Below, piece after piece: positions 25,888-34,585 of a stretch of 64,000 nt of DNA. The DNA is from Peristeroidobacter agariperforans (GTDB lineage: Bacteria > Pseudomonadota > Gammaproteobacteria > Steroidobacterales > Steroidobacteraceae): contig NZ_RYFW01000001.1 of NCBI RefSeq assembly GCF_004138335.1, positions 1,240,001 through 1,304,000 of the forward strand, read 5' to 3'. The translations under genes were made by a program, and so were the position numbers. Under the pieces are notes generated by a model. It searched no databases, was not told the origin of the DNA, and was given only the letters and a program-made list of their open reading frames with translations. How positions within the stretch are numbered: the stretch's first letter is position 1; each line of letters opens with the position of its first letter.

Positions 25888-26399
25888 TTCCGAGTCCTTT
25901 TGCATGGCGAACTGATGTGTGTTGCAGGGAGTATGACGGTTGAGAGTGCTTGCGCGTAGTCATCGGCCGGTGATCTGTGAGGCCTGATGCTGAGCCATTC
26001 TTTCGTCGCAATCCGCAGCTGATGAGCGATCAAGGTGATCCATGCAGGCAATGGATCGAGCTCGCACGCAGTTGTTCCACGGATTCGCCCAGTTTTAACG
26101 CGCTTCTGCTCCAATGTCGAGGCATGACGGCGGCACGAGGCCAGTTGGATCGAACGATGACAAGCGGCGCAGAAGAGGCGTTCACTGCCTCGTTCAGTGG
26201 AAGGAGAAACATAACAAGCCGTTGCAGCCGAGGCGATTCGCCAGCGGCCTTTCGTGCTCGGAAGCAGCTAACAGAAGTAACCAAAGATCACGGGAGTCAT
26301 TGAGAAATATCCTCGCAGCGTACTTGGCCGCCGTGATATATCGCGTCACTCAGGTCGTTCCATATTTGAGTGCGGCTGGAGAGAAAGGAGGGATGCGCA
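25888..26399. other. Intergenic region without a supported gene
   Basis: About 510 bases between divergent small secreted-protein genes. Frames on both strands are short and compositionally unlike neighbouring proteins. One stretch (26216-26276) holds an imperfect inverted repeat, GTTGCAGCCGAG against CTCGGAAGCAGCTAAC. It superficially recalls an integron attC site, but the terminal GTT/AAC boxes are in the wrong orientation. I assign no function. Confidence 0.5.
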
Positions 26400-26924
26400 A
26401 TGCGCGGCCAATCACTCACCTGCTTATTGAGTGCGCTCGCGTTTGGCTCGGCTGGTGCGGCGGAAGTCTCGAAGTCAGAGCCCGCAAGGACAGCGAATCG
26501 GGATGCGTTCGTGTGTCCCGTCACTGTCGTGAACGAAGGAAAGGGCGGCGTCTATGGCAACGAAGCGCTCGATGTGGTCTTGAATCCCGGAGGCAAATTC
26601 GTGTTCGCACCCGGAGGTGCAGGCTTTGTAGACCGAGACGGTGCCTTGGGAATCAAGGTCGGGTGGGAGCGCCGGAAGAAGGGGCCGCTGCAACTAAGCG
26701 GTCGTCGTCTGGACGGACCTGCGGGCCCCGCGCGCGCTTATATTTACGACTATGGCGACATCGGCTTCCAGCCGATCTACCTTGTCTTTCCGACGCCCGG
26801 TTGCTGGGAGATAACCGGCCGTGTAGCGGATGCCAGCCTGACGTTTGTAGCGGTCGTCGAGAAGATCGGGGATGGGCCTGGAAAGTTCGAAGGGCTTGGG
26901 AGTGGATGGCGGGTCAGCCGATGA
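26400..26924 (+). CDS. Secreted protein of unknown function
   Basis: A 174-residue protein with signal peptide MRGQSLTCLLSALAFGSAGA. A strong AAGGAGGG ribosome site lies nine bases before the chosen ATG, which settles the start over an upstream GTG at 26370. The mature part is predicted beta-rich, with VCPVTVVNEGKG, YGNEALDVVLNPGGKFVF, GIKVGWERRKKGPLQLSGRR and the C-terminal block FPTPGCWEITGRVADASLTF. That GCWEITGRVxxASLTF block recurs in uncharacterised bacterial periplasmic proteins. No catalytic motif is visible. Confidence 0.82.
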   Translation: MRGQSLTCLLSALAFGSAGAAEVSKSEPARTANRDAFVCPVTVVNEGKGGVYGNEALDVVLNPGGKFVFAPGGAGFVDRDGALGIKVGWERRKKGPLQLSGRRLDGPAGPARAYIYDYGDIGFQPIYLVFPTPGCWEITGRVADASLTFVAVVEKIGDGPGKFEGLGSGWRVSR

Positions 26925-27127
26925 TTGGAGCCATTCGGAGGCTGAGGACAAGAGCGTTACTGCCATTGATTGCTGGGATTCCTCTTGCGACCTACGGTCA
27001 CGATTCGGAGCAACATGACGACTCTGCGCCTGCAGATCCTCCGAGCGACTACGTGACCAAGCTCGAGGAAATGACCGCCATAGAGGCAGGAAAGGGCGAA
27101 AAAGATCCATCTCTTGCGAGGCAATGA
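26921..27127 (+). CDS. Possible small membrane or exported peptide
   Basis: A 68-codon frame whose ATG overlaps the stop of the secreted protein upstream (ATGA). It begins MIGAIRRLRTRALLPLIAGI, a basic then hydrophobic stretch like a signal or anchor, followed by an acidic Pro/Ser-rich tail (HDSEQHDDSAPADPPSDYV). Translational coupling and the signal-like start argue that it is real. There is no recognisable domain and the ribosome site is weak. Confidence 0.4.
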   Translation: MIGAIRRLRTRALLPLIAGIPLATYGHDSEQHDDSAPADPPSDYVTKLEEMTAIEAGKGEKDPSLARQ

Positions 27128-27314
27128 GCACGGCTTCAAGAGCCTGTCCTTCATCCTCAAGCCACTTGCTGCAAATCCTCTGCAGAAAGCAGAGACCGAA
27201 GCGCCGTGACCCAACGATTGCTCGCTGGGACAGTGCCATGTCGGTTTCGTGTTTGTTTGTTCGTCTTTCAGGGGGACCGGCGCCGATCTCCGGCGCCGAC
27301 GCAGCGAGGGCAGC

Positions 27315-27884
27315 ATGGGCAAGGTAATCGTGGAACAGATCGTCAGCCTCGACGGGTACGCCGAGGATGCAGCTGGCGGTATCGATTTTTTCGTCAATGC
27401 GAACTGGGTCAACGAAGCCGATACTGAACAATTGCGGATGTTGTCCGGCGTGGCGGCCATCGTCCTCGGCGCAAAGACCTACCGCATGTTCGCGGACTAC
27501 TGGCCATCCGCGGACCCGGCTGCCGAACCGATCGCGATTCCGATCAGGGAACTACCCAAGTTCGTCGTTTCCTCCGCGCTGGAATCGGCGCCTTGGGGAA
27601 CGAACGATTCGGCGGAGATCCTCAGGGGTGACGCCGTGGCCGCGGTTCGCGGCCTTCGCCACCGATTCAGCGGCGACGTGATTGTCTGGGGCAGTTTGAG
27701 CCTGAGCGATGCGTTGTTGCGCGCAGACGAAGTCGACGTATTGCGCCTGCGCGTACTACCGGTGCTGCTTGGGCGGGGCAGATCCTTTACCCCGTCGGAC
27801 ATGAGCTTGCGCCGGTTGTCACTGGTCTCGGCGCAGTCGTTCACAGGCGGACTGGTCGTGCTGGAATACAATGCGAAATCCTAG
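27315..27884 (+). CDS. RibD C-terminal/dihydrofolate-reductase-like protein
   Basis: A 189-residue reductase-like protein of the RibD_C family (PF01872). It starts MGKVIVEQIVSLDGYAEDAA, which matches the N-terminal strand of DHFR-like YwjB/YyaP proteins. It continues with AIVLGAKTYRMFADYWPS, ELPKFVVSSALESAPW, GDVIVWGSLSLSDALLRAD and LRVLPVLLGRGRSFTPSD. These proteins bind NADPH; their substrate is usually unknown. GAGGG sits just before the ATG. The gene stands alone and converges with fadE. Confidence 0.87.
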   Translation: MGKVIVEQIVSLDGYAEDAAGGIDFFVNANWVNEADTEQLRMLSGVAAIVLGAKTYRMFADYWPSADPAAEPIAIPIRELPKFVVSSALESAPWGTNDSAEILRGDAVAAVRGLRHRFSGDVIVWGSLSLSDALLRADEVDVLRLRVLPVLLGRGRSFTPSDMSLRRLSLVSAQSFTGGLVVLEYNAKS

Positions 27885-27910
27885 CCAACGGCACCGGCGT
27901 GGAGCCGGCG

Positions 27911-30385
27911 TTACGCGTTGCCGACCCTGACCTGACGCAGCTCGACCGGCTGATGGCCGGCAGCCATGTCTTCGGTGTTGAAGTCGTCGACGTTGATGAT
28001 GTCCATCACGCGCCGATCGTAGTCACGCAGCATCGCGGCTTCGGTCTCGGACAGGATGCCGGCTGCCAACGCCTGTTGAATCTGTCCGGGCAGATCGAGC
28101 GCCGTGATCCTGCCAGTCTTCACGCCGTCGACACGGATGCGCTTTTCCAATGGCTCGGCGGTTTCACTCAGCACCAGCGCTTCGTGCAGCAGGCCCAGCG
28201 GATTGGTCGGCTCGACTGTGCGATAAACGCCATCGGTCAGGCGATCGCGCGTGATCGTCGGGTGCATGACCTGATCGACCAACTGATGGCTGAGCGGATC
28301 CGACGGCGCGTGATACGTCTGGCCGCGCGGGAAAATGAACACCCGCATGAACCCCGCGAGGAACCGATTCGGGAAGTTGCGCAGGAAGCTGTGCAATTGT
28401 TCCTGAGCCTTGTACAGCAGGGTGCGGCACGCCCATTCCACCAGCGGCAGGTCGGCTTCCTGACGGCCCTGGTTCTCATAGTGTTTCAGCACCATCGACG
28501 CCAGATACATGCACGACAGCACGTCGCCGAGGCGCGCCGACAGGCTTTCTTTCTTCTTCAGATAGCCGCCGAGCGACAGCATCGCCACGTCGGTCGCGAA
28601 AGCAAACGACGCGCTGAAACGATTGATGTGTTGATAGAAACGTTGCGTCGGGCCTTCGGGGACCTTTGTGAAGCGCGCGAGCGTCAGCGCCATCACCATC
28701 GAGCGCACGGCATTGCTGATCGTGAAGCCGATGTGACCGAACAACGCCTTGTCGAACTCGATCGTGCCTTTGCGCTTGTCCTTGTCTTTCGCGGCATTCA
28801 TCTCACGCAACACGAACGGATGGCAGCGAATCGCGCCCTGGCCGAAGATGATGAGGCTGCGCGTCAGCAGGTTCGCGCCTTCCACGGTGATGGCGACGGG
28901 CACCAGCTCATAGCCACGGCCCAGATAGTTCTTCGGGCCCAGGCAGATGCCTTTGCCGCCGTGAATATCCATCGCATCGTTCGCGATCACGCGGCCGTAT
29001 TCGGTGAGGTGATATTTCAACATCGCGGAGGGCACCGAGGGCTTCTCTCCGCCATCGATGGCGCCGGCGGTGACGGAACGCGCCGCGTCCATGATGTAGG
29101 TCGTGCCGGTCATGCGAGCCATCACTTCCATCACGCCTTCGAACTGGCCGACGGACACGTTGAACTGACGACGAATGCGAGCATAGGCGCCGGTCGCGAA
29201 CACCGCGGCCTTGGCTGCGCCGGTGGCGCTGGAGGGCAGTGAGATACAACGGCCGACCGACAACTGCTCGACCAGCATGCGCCAGCCCTGGCCGGCCATC
29301 TTGATGCCGCCGATCAGATAGTCGAGCGGCACGAATACGTCCTTGCCCTGGATCGGGCCGTTCTGGAACGGCGCGTTCATCGGGAAGTGACGACGGCCGA
29401 TGGTGATGCCCGCGGTGTTGCGTGGGATCAGCGCGCAAGTGATGCCGTAGTCGGTCTTGTCATCGCCGAGCAGCTTGTCGGGATCGAACAGTTTGAACGC
29501 GAGACCGATGACGGTCGCGATCGGCGCGAGCGTGATGTAGCGCTTGCTGAAGTTCAGCTTCACGCCAAGGATCTCGCGACCTTCAAACGTTCCTTTACAG
29601 ACCACGCCGAAATCCGGAATCGAGGCGGCGTCCGAGCCGGCGCGTGGGCCGGTCAAAGCGAAGCAGGGAACCTCTTCGCCACGAGCCAGGCGCGGCAGGT
29701 AGTAATCGCGTTGTTCCTGCGTGCCGTAGTGGAGCAGCAGTTCGCCAGGGCCAAGCGAGTTGGGCACCGCGACGGTGGACGCAACCACACCGGAGCGGCT
29801 CGACAGCTTCACGAGCACGCACGAATGAGCATACGCGGAGAATTCCAGGCCGCCATATTTCTTCGGGATGATCATCGCGAAGAAGCCTTTGCTCTTCACG
29901 TATTCCCAAATGTGCGGCGGCAGGTCGGCGCGACGATGGGTGATGTCCCAATCGTCGATCATACGGCACAGCTCTTCGCAGGGGCCGTCGATGAAGGCCT
30001 GCTCTTCGGCAGTGAGCTTCGGTGCGGCGGCGGAAAGCAGCTTGTCCCAATCCGGACCGCCGGTGAACAACTCGCCGTCCCACCATACGGTGCCGGCTTC
30101 GAGCGCGTCCTTTTCGGTTTGTGACATCGACGGCAGCATGCGTCGATAGATGCGCAGGAACGGGCGCGAGATGAAACGGATGCGCAGTGCGTCGATATTG
30201 AGGAACACCAGCACGGCGAGCGCCGTCCACAGCACCACCAGCAAGGGCAGCGAGGGGTCGCCAAACAAACCGTAGGCGAGCAAGCCGCCGCCGTACACCA
30301 GCGTCGTCGTCAGTAACGAAGCGCGGTTATAAGCAAGCGTCAGTGCGCCGAGCACGAACACCAGGAACCAGATCACGCTGCTCAC
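27911..30385 (-). CDS. fadE: Acyl-CoA dehydrogenase FadE
   Basis: An 824-residue FadE, the first enzyme of fatty-acid beta-oxidation. It has two N-terminal hydrophobic segments (VIWFLVFVLGALTLAY and LPLLVVLWTALAVLVFL), which anchor it to the inner membrane, then an acyl-CoA dehydrogenase core. Core motifs: MIIPKKYGGLEFSAYAHS, CFALTGPRAGSDAASIPD, GKGICLGPKNYLGRGYELVP and a FadE-specific C-terminal domain (DUF1974) with YHAPSDPLSHQLVDQV. The start codon is GTG with GAGG nine bases upstream. Length agrees with E. coli FadE (814). No other beta-oxidation genes are adjacent. Confidence 0.95.
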   Translation of the reverse strand: MSSVIWFLVFVLGALTLAYNRASLLTTTLVYGGGLLAYGLFGDPSLPLLVVLWTALAVLVFLNIDALRIRFISRPFLRIYRRMLPSMSQTEKDALEAGTVWWDGELFTGGPDWDKLLSAAAPKLTAEEQAFIDGPCEELCRMIDDWDITHRRADLPPHIWEYVKSKGFFAMIIPKKYGGLEFSAYAHSCVLVKLSSRSGVVASTVAVPNSLGPGELLLHYGTQEQRDYYLPRLARGEEVPCFALTGPRAGSDAASIPDFGVVCKGTFEGREILGVKLNFSKRYITLAPIATVIGLAFKLFDPDKLLGDDKTDYGITCALIPRNTAGITIGRRHFPMNAPFQNGPIQGKDVFVPLDYLIGGIKMAGQGWRMLVEQLSVGRCISLPSSATGAAKAAVFATGAYARIRRQFNVSVGQFEGVMEVMARMTGTTYIMDAARSVTAGAIDGGEKPSVPSAMLKYHLTEYGRVIANDAMDIHGGKGICLGPKNYLGRGYELVPVAITVEGANLLTRSLIIFGQGAIRCHPFVLREMNAAKDKDKRKGTIEFDKALFGHIGFTISNAVRSMVMALTLARFTKVPEGPTQRFYQHINRFSASFAFATDVAMLSLGGYLKKKESLSARLGDVLSCMYLASMVLKHYENQGRQEADLPLVEWACRTLLYKAQEQLHSFLRNFPNRFLAGFMRVFIFPRGQTYHAPSDPLSHQLVDQVMHPTITRDRLTDGVYRTVEPTNPLGLLHEALVLSETAEPLEKRIRVDGVKTGRITALDLPGQIQQALAAGILSETEAAMLRDYDRRVMDIINVDDFNTEDMAAGHQPVELRQVRVGNA

Positions 30386-30553
30386 GATGTGAACCTCTTG
30401 AAAGCTGTGCGCGGGACGAGGCCATAAGAGGGAGCGAATGTTTCAGTCGGAATGTCCGACAATGCGGTCACGGCCTGCTGTGTCGCGCGGTCCCGACGAC
30501 AGTAACTTGCGCGGCGGACAGCGGCAAGTCGGGCAAGGCGTTAAATAAAAGAA

Positions 30554-30588
30554 AACGGCGAACGCATCCATATGATGCGTTCGCCGTT
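30554..30588 (-). terminator. Rho-independent terminator of mdh
   Basis: A perfect 15-base stem (AACGGCGAACGCATC with GATGCGTTCGCCGTT) and a 5-base loop. On the minus strand it is followed by TTCTTTTATTTAA, a classical U-rich tail. It lies about 35 bases past the mdh stop. Confidence 0.9.
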
Positions 30589-30621
30589 CAAGTGCGAATC
30601 GAAGTGCTGGCGAGGAATCTG

Positions 30622-31599
30622 TTAGATCAGTTCCTTCACGCCGTCCTTCTCTTCCAGCAGTTCCTTGTGGGTGGCATCCATGCGGGCGCGGCTGAAGTCG
30701 TTGACCGACAGACCCTGCACGATCTGGTACTCGCCGTTCTTGCAGGTCACCGGATAGCCATAGATGACGCCTTCCGGAATGCCGTAGCTGCCGTCCGACG
30801 GCACACCCATGCTGACCCAATCGCCTTCCTGCGTGCCCAACACCCAGTCACGGATGTGGTCGATGGCTGCCGAAGCGGCCGACGCCGCCGACGACTGGCC
30901 GCGGGCTTTGATGATGGCCGCGCCGCGCTGCTGCACGACCGGGATGAATGTTTCGGCGTACCACTTCTGATCGACCAGCGACAGCGCCGGCTTGCCGTCG
31001 ACCGTGGCCTGGTGCAGATCGGGATACTGAGTGGCCGAGTGATTGCCCCAGATGATGGCCTTCTTGATCTTGGTGCTGTGGCTGCCAGTCTTCTCGGCGA
31101 GCTGCGACAGCGCGCGGTTGTGATCGAGACGAACCATCGCGGTGAAATTGCGAGGGTTGAGGCCAGGCGCATTGCGCTGAGCGATCAGCGCGTTGGTGTT
31201 CGCCGGATTGCCGACCACCAGCACGCGGACGTTGCGGTTTGCGACCGCATCGAGCGCCTTGCCCTGAGCCGAGAAAATCTGCGCATTGGCGAGCAGCAGA
31301 TCCTTGCGTTCCATGCCCGGGCCACGCGGACGCGCGCCGACCAGCAGAGCGACATCGCAATCCTTGAATGCGACCTTGGCGTCATCGGTGGCGACGATCT
31401 TGTTGAGGGTCGGGAACGCGCAATCGTTGAGCTCCATCACCACGCCCTGCAGCGCGCCGAGGGCCGGCGTGATCTCCAGCAGGTGCAGATTGATCGGCTG
31501 ATCGGGACCCAACATGGCGCCGGAGGCGACACGGAAGGCGAGGGCATAGCCGATCTGGCCGGCGGCGCCGGTGATGGCAACATTGACGGGCTTTTTCAT
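30622..31599 (-). CDS. mdh: Malate dehydrogenase
   Basis: A 325-residue NAD-dependent malate dehydrogenase of the cytosolic/plant-like type found in many proteobacteria. It has [16 protein letters not shown] (NAD-binding Rossmann loop), the substrate loop [15 protein letters not shown] with the discriminating Arg, [26 protein letters not shown] and the catalytic His in [13 protein letters not shown]. It interconverts malate and oxaloacetate in the TCA cycle. GGAGTGAG lies about ten bases before ATG 31599; a GTG four codons upstream is an alternative. It is a single-gene unit with its own terminator. Confidence 0.96.
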   Translation of the reverse strand: MKKPVNVAITGAAGQIGYALAFRVASGAMLGPDQPINLHLLEITPALGALQGVVMELNDCAFPTLNKIVATDDAKVAFKDCDVALLVGARPRGPGMERKDLLLANAQIFSAQGKALDAVANRNVRVLVVGNPANTNALIAQRNAPGLNPRNFTAMVRLDHNRALSQLAEKTGSHSTKIKKAIIWGNHSATQYPDLHQATVDGKPALSLVDQKWYAETFIPVVQQRGAAIIKARGQSSAASAASAAIDHIRDWVLGTQEGDWVSMGVPSDGSYGIPEGVIYGYPVTCKNGEYQIVQGLSVNDFSRARMDATHKELLEEKDGVKELI

Positions 31600-31948
31600 G
31601 AGACCGCTCACTCCAAGACGACGAAGGGGACGACAACTGCATCGATAGGGGCGCGAATTCTAGCGTTTTCGATCTGCTTTCAGGAGCAAGGCGGCTACTC
31701 ATCCGGTGAACGCAGCCTTCGCCTCGCGCGTCAGCCGCTCGATTCGAATCAATTGTTTGAATCGTCTGGTAATTTCCACGAGCTGCGCTTCGGAACACGG
31801 TGCAACGACAACGCTGGTCATGGAAATTTGCGAAGCCTGCGTACGGGTTTTGTGAAACATTACCGGCCCTTGGTGCGTTAGGCGGCGTTATCGGCAAGCC
31901 TGCGCCAGAGCTTTTTCTTGTAGGGCCTATATCGAGCACACGGACTAG
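31600..31948. other. Divergent intergenic region between mdh and otsA
   Basis: About 350 bases that must carry the mdh and otsA promoters. It is locally AT-richer than its surroundings. A GATTCGAATC palindrome at 31740-31749 is followed by a similar GATTCGAATCAATTGTTTGAATCGTC arrangement extending to about 31765. I see no supported coding frame or RNA gene. Confidence 0.5.
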
Positions 31949-33361
31949 ATGACACGACTTGTCTGCGTTTCCAACCGGATTTCCCTGCCACGTAAATCGG
32001 CCGCGCCCGGTGGACTGGCGGTGGGCATACTCAGCGCGCTGAAGCGCACCGGCGGGCTGTGGTTCGGCTGGGGCGGTGAAACCGTCGAGACCGAGCCGGC
32101 CGACCCGGACATTCACATTCGCGAAGGCGTCAGCTACGCGACCATCGATCTGCGCCGCGCCGAATTCGAGCTCTATTACAACGGTTACTCCAACGATGTG
32201 TTGTGGCCGTTGTTTCATTACTTCTCCAAGGGCATGCGCTACTCGAACGAGCAGCGCGAGGCCTACGAGAACGTCAATCGCATCTTCGCGCAGAAGCTGC
32301 TGCCGCTGTTGCAGCCGCGCGATCTGATCTGGGTGCACGACTATCACCTGATTCCGCTCGGCCGTCGCTTGCGCGAGCTGGGCGTGCAACGGCCGGTGGG
32401 CTTCTTCCTGCACATTCCATTTCCAAACATCGAAATGCTCCGCGTGCTGCCGTGCTACTCGGAGCTGCTGCGCGATCTCACCAGCTACGATGTGGTCGGT
32501 TTCCAGACGCAGAACGATCTGCGCTCATTTCACAGCGGCATCGAGCATTTGTTTGGCGCCGAAGCGGTGCGGCCGGATGGGCGCATCCGCATCGGCGACC
32601 GCACGATCCGCGCCGAAGTATTTCCTATCGGCGTCGATGTAGCGGCGGTCGAGAATGAGGCGCTGGAAGCGAGCAGCTCGGATGTAGTGCGACGCATGAC
32701 CGACAGTCTGGTCGGGCGCTCGTTGATGATGGGTGTGGACCGGCTCGACTACAGCAAGGGCCTGGTGGAGCGGTTCTCTGCTTATCAGCAGTTCCTGGAA
32801 ACGCATCCGGAAAATCTCGGGCGTATTACATACATTCAGATCGCGCCGCTGTCGCGCACCGACGTGCGTGCATACGCAGAGATTCGTCAGGCGCTCGAAC
32901 AGGCGGCGGGCCGCACCAATGGCCGCTTTGCCGACACCGACTGGACGCCGATTCGCTACCTCAACCGCAACTTCCCGCATGCCACGTTGATGGGCTTCCT
33001 GCGCGCAGCGAAGGTGGGGCTGGTGACGCCGTTGCGCGATGGCATGAACCTGGTCGCGAAGGAATTCGTCGCCGCTCAGGATCCGGCCGATCCGGGCGTG
33101 CTGATTCTTTCCAATCTCGCCGGCGCCGCGCGTGAGCTGGCGTCGGCGCTGCTCGTGAATCCCTACGATGTTCGCGGCGTGAGCCACGCGATTCAGGCGG
33201 CGTTATCGATGCCGCTGAATGAAAGGCGAGAGCGGCACGGCGACATGATGAAAGTGCTCCGACGCAACGACATCGCGGCCTGGACGCGCCGCTTCATGGA
33301 AGCGCTCGAGCAGACGCAGGCGCCGGAGAGCCGCGTCCGCGCCATCAGCAATCTGAAGTAG
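31949..33361 (+). CDS. otsA: Alpha,alpha-trehalose-phosphate synthase
   Basis: A GT20 glycosyltransferase of 470 residues that makes trehalose-6-phosphate from UDP-glucose and glucose-6-phosphate, an osmoprotectant precursor. Signatures: VSNRISLPRKSAAPGGLAVG at the N-terminus, VHDYHLIPLGRRLR, GFFLHIPFPNIEMLRVLP, MGVDRLDYSKGL and TPLRDGMNLVAKEF. No otsB phosphatase is encoded in the window. It lies tail to tail with a MscS channel gene, giving two osmotic-stress genes side by side. Confidence 0.95.
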   Translation: MTRLVCVSNRISLPRKSAAPGGLAVGILSALKRTGGLWFGWGGETVETEPADPDIHIREGVSYATIDLRRAEFELYYNGYSNDVLWPLFHYFSKGMRYSNEQREAYENVNRIFAQKLLPLLQPRDLIWVHDYHLIPLGRRLRELGVQRPVGFFLHIPFPNIEMLRVLPCYSELLRDLTSYDVVGFQTQNDLRSFHSGIEHLFGAEAVRPDGRIRIGDRTIRAEVFPIGVDVAAVENEALEASSSDVVRRMTDSLVGRSLMMGVDRLDYSKGLVERFSAYQQFLETHPENLGRITYIQIAPLSRTDVRAYAEIRQALEQAAGRTNGRFADTDWTPIRYLNRNFPHATLMGFLRAAKVGLVTPLRDGMNLVAKEFVAAQDPADPGVLILSNLAGAARELASALLVNPYDVRGVSHAIQAALSMPLNERRERHGDMMKVLRRNDIAAWTRRFMEALEQTQAPESRVRAISNLK

Positions 33362-33362
33362 G

Positions 33363-34478
33363 TCAGCTGTCTCGCGACGTCGGCGGGCTGTGCTCGCCAT
33401 TCTTTTCCAGCGTCGTGTGCGCGCCGGTTTGCGACTCCACGTAGTACACCCGCTGCGGCGTCGAGAACACGATGCGCTCTTTATTGAACCACTCCACCAG
33501 CCGCAGGTTGATGTCCTGCAGGATGTCCATGTGCTTGGCGTAGTCCGGCGTCAGCACGATGTACACCGCCTCGAAATCGAAGGACGCTGCGCCGATCTTG
33601 GCGAAGTGCGAGCGGTCGAATTTGATCGGCTGATGCGATTCGATCAGCTCGCGCACCTTGCCGGGGATCGCCTGTAACTTCTCCACGGGCGTCTGCTGAT
33701 CGACGCTGAGATTGATCACGACGCGCCGCTGATTCATGCGCGAGTTGTTGCGCACGCGACTGCTGATCAGGTTCGCGTTCGGCATGATGATCTGCTCGCC
33801 GTTCAGGCTGCGCAGCCGCGTGCTTTTCACGCCGATGTATTCGACCGTGCCGTTGAAGTCATCGACCTGCAGGGCGTCGCCGACCACGAATGGCCGGTCG
33901 AGCGTGATCGACAGCGAGGCGAACAGATCGCCGAGAATGTTTTGAGCGGCGAGTGCGACGGCGATACCGCCGATGCCCAGACCGGCCAGCAGCGGCTTGA
34001 TCTCGATGCCGAGGTTGTCCAGCGTCAGCAGCAGGACGAAGGACCAGATGGTCGCGCGGGCCAGGAAGCCGATGATGCCCATCGAGCTGGCGGCGGCCGG
34101 ATCCGCCGCTTGCCGTTTGCGTTCCAGCGCGGCGATCACGGCGATCGTGGCCCACAGGCCGACCTGCCAGAAAATCGCAATCGTGAACAGGCTCAGGATG
34201 GCTTTGGTCACAGCTGGCGCCAGCGTCAGCCATTGCGAACCGATGAACAGCGCAGTGAGCAGCACGGTGAGCACGGTCGTGCGGCTTGCGACCTTGAGCG
34301 GCAGCTCCAGGAATTCGGTTTCCGGCGTGGCGGCGAGCTTCTGATAACGGGACCGGATCGCGCGCCGGATCAGCAGCAGCACCAGGAATACGGCCACGGC
34401 GACGCCGGCAGCGACTGCCAGCTCCCACAGCGTGTTGCCCATGTATGTAGCTTCGACCAGGTTCTCAACGTCCGTCAT
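33363..34478 (-). CDS. MscS-family mechanosensitive channel
   Basis: A 371-residue small-conductance channel. About four transmembrane segments are predicted (AAGVAVAVFLVLLLI, VLTVLLTALFIGSQWL, SLFTIAIFWQVGLWATI, TIWSFVLLLTLDNLG). The pore helix follows with the Ala/Gly pattern LAGLGIGGIAVALAAQNILG. The beta domain contains LDRPFVVGDALQVDDFNGTV and the conserved IIMPNANLISSRV. The C-terminal alpha/beta domain ends near 350. It releases solutes on hypo-osmotic shock. It has one base of separation from otsA, in convergent orientation. Confidence 0.92.
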   Translation of the reverse strand: MTDVENLVEATYMGNTLWELAVAAGVAVAVFLVLLLIRRAIRSRYQKLAATPETEFLELPLKVASRTTVLTVLLTALFIGSQWLTLAPAVTKAILSLFTIAIFWQVGLWATIAVIAALERKRQAADPAAASSMGIIGFLARATIWSFVLLLTLDNLGIEIKPLLAGLGIGGIAVALAAQNILGDLFASLSITLDRPFVVGDALQVDDFNGTVEYIGVKSTRLRSLNGEQIIMPNANLISSRVRNNSRMNQRRVVINLSVDQQTPVEKLQAIPGKVRELIESHQPIKFDRSHFAKIGAASFDFEAVYIVLTPDYAKHMDILQDINLRLVEWFNKERIVFSTPQRVYYVESQTGAHTTLEKNGEHSPPTSRDS

Positions 34479-34585
34479 GTGCGGATCCCAAGCTCGACAA
34501 TCGCGCAGGATATCGCGATGTGCCGCCGGTCAGAAGGCTCTGTTAATCTTGCGCACATTCTTACGGAGTCTGGACATCCAACCCG

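Noticed and set aside
26216-26276. Integron attC site
   Set aside because: No GTTRRRY/RYYYAAC pair in the proper order and no integrase or cassette gene nearby.
26114-27127. 337-codon plus-strand frame overlapping the secreted-protein gene
   Set aside because: It overlaps a gene with signal peptide and strong ribosome site in another frame; only the last 68 codons, from an ATGA-coupled ATG, look plausible and are reported separately.
27899-29242. 447-codon plus-strand frame
   Set aside because: Antisense to fadE, which has full-length homology-like motifs.
30343-31881. 512-codon plus-strand frame
   Set aside because: Antisense to mdh, crossing the mdh terminator; shadow of a real gene.
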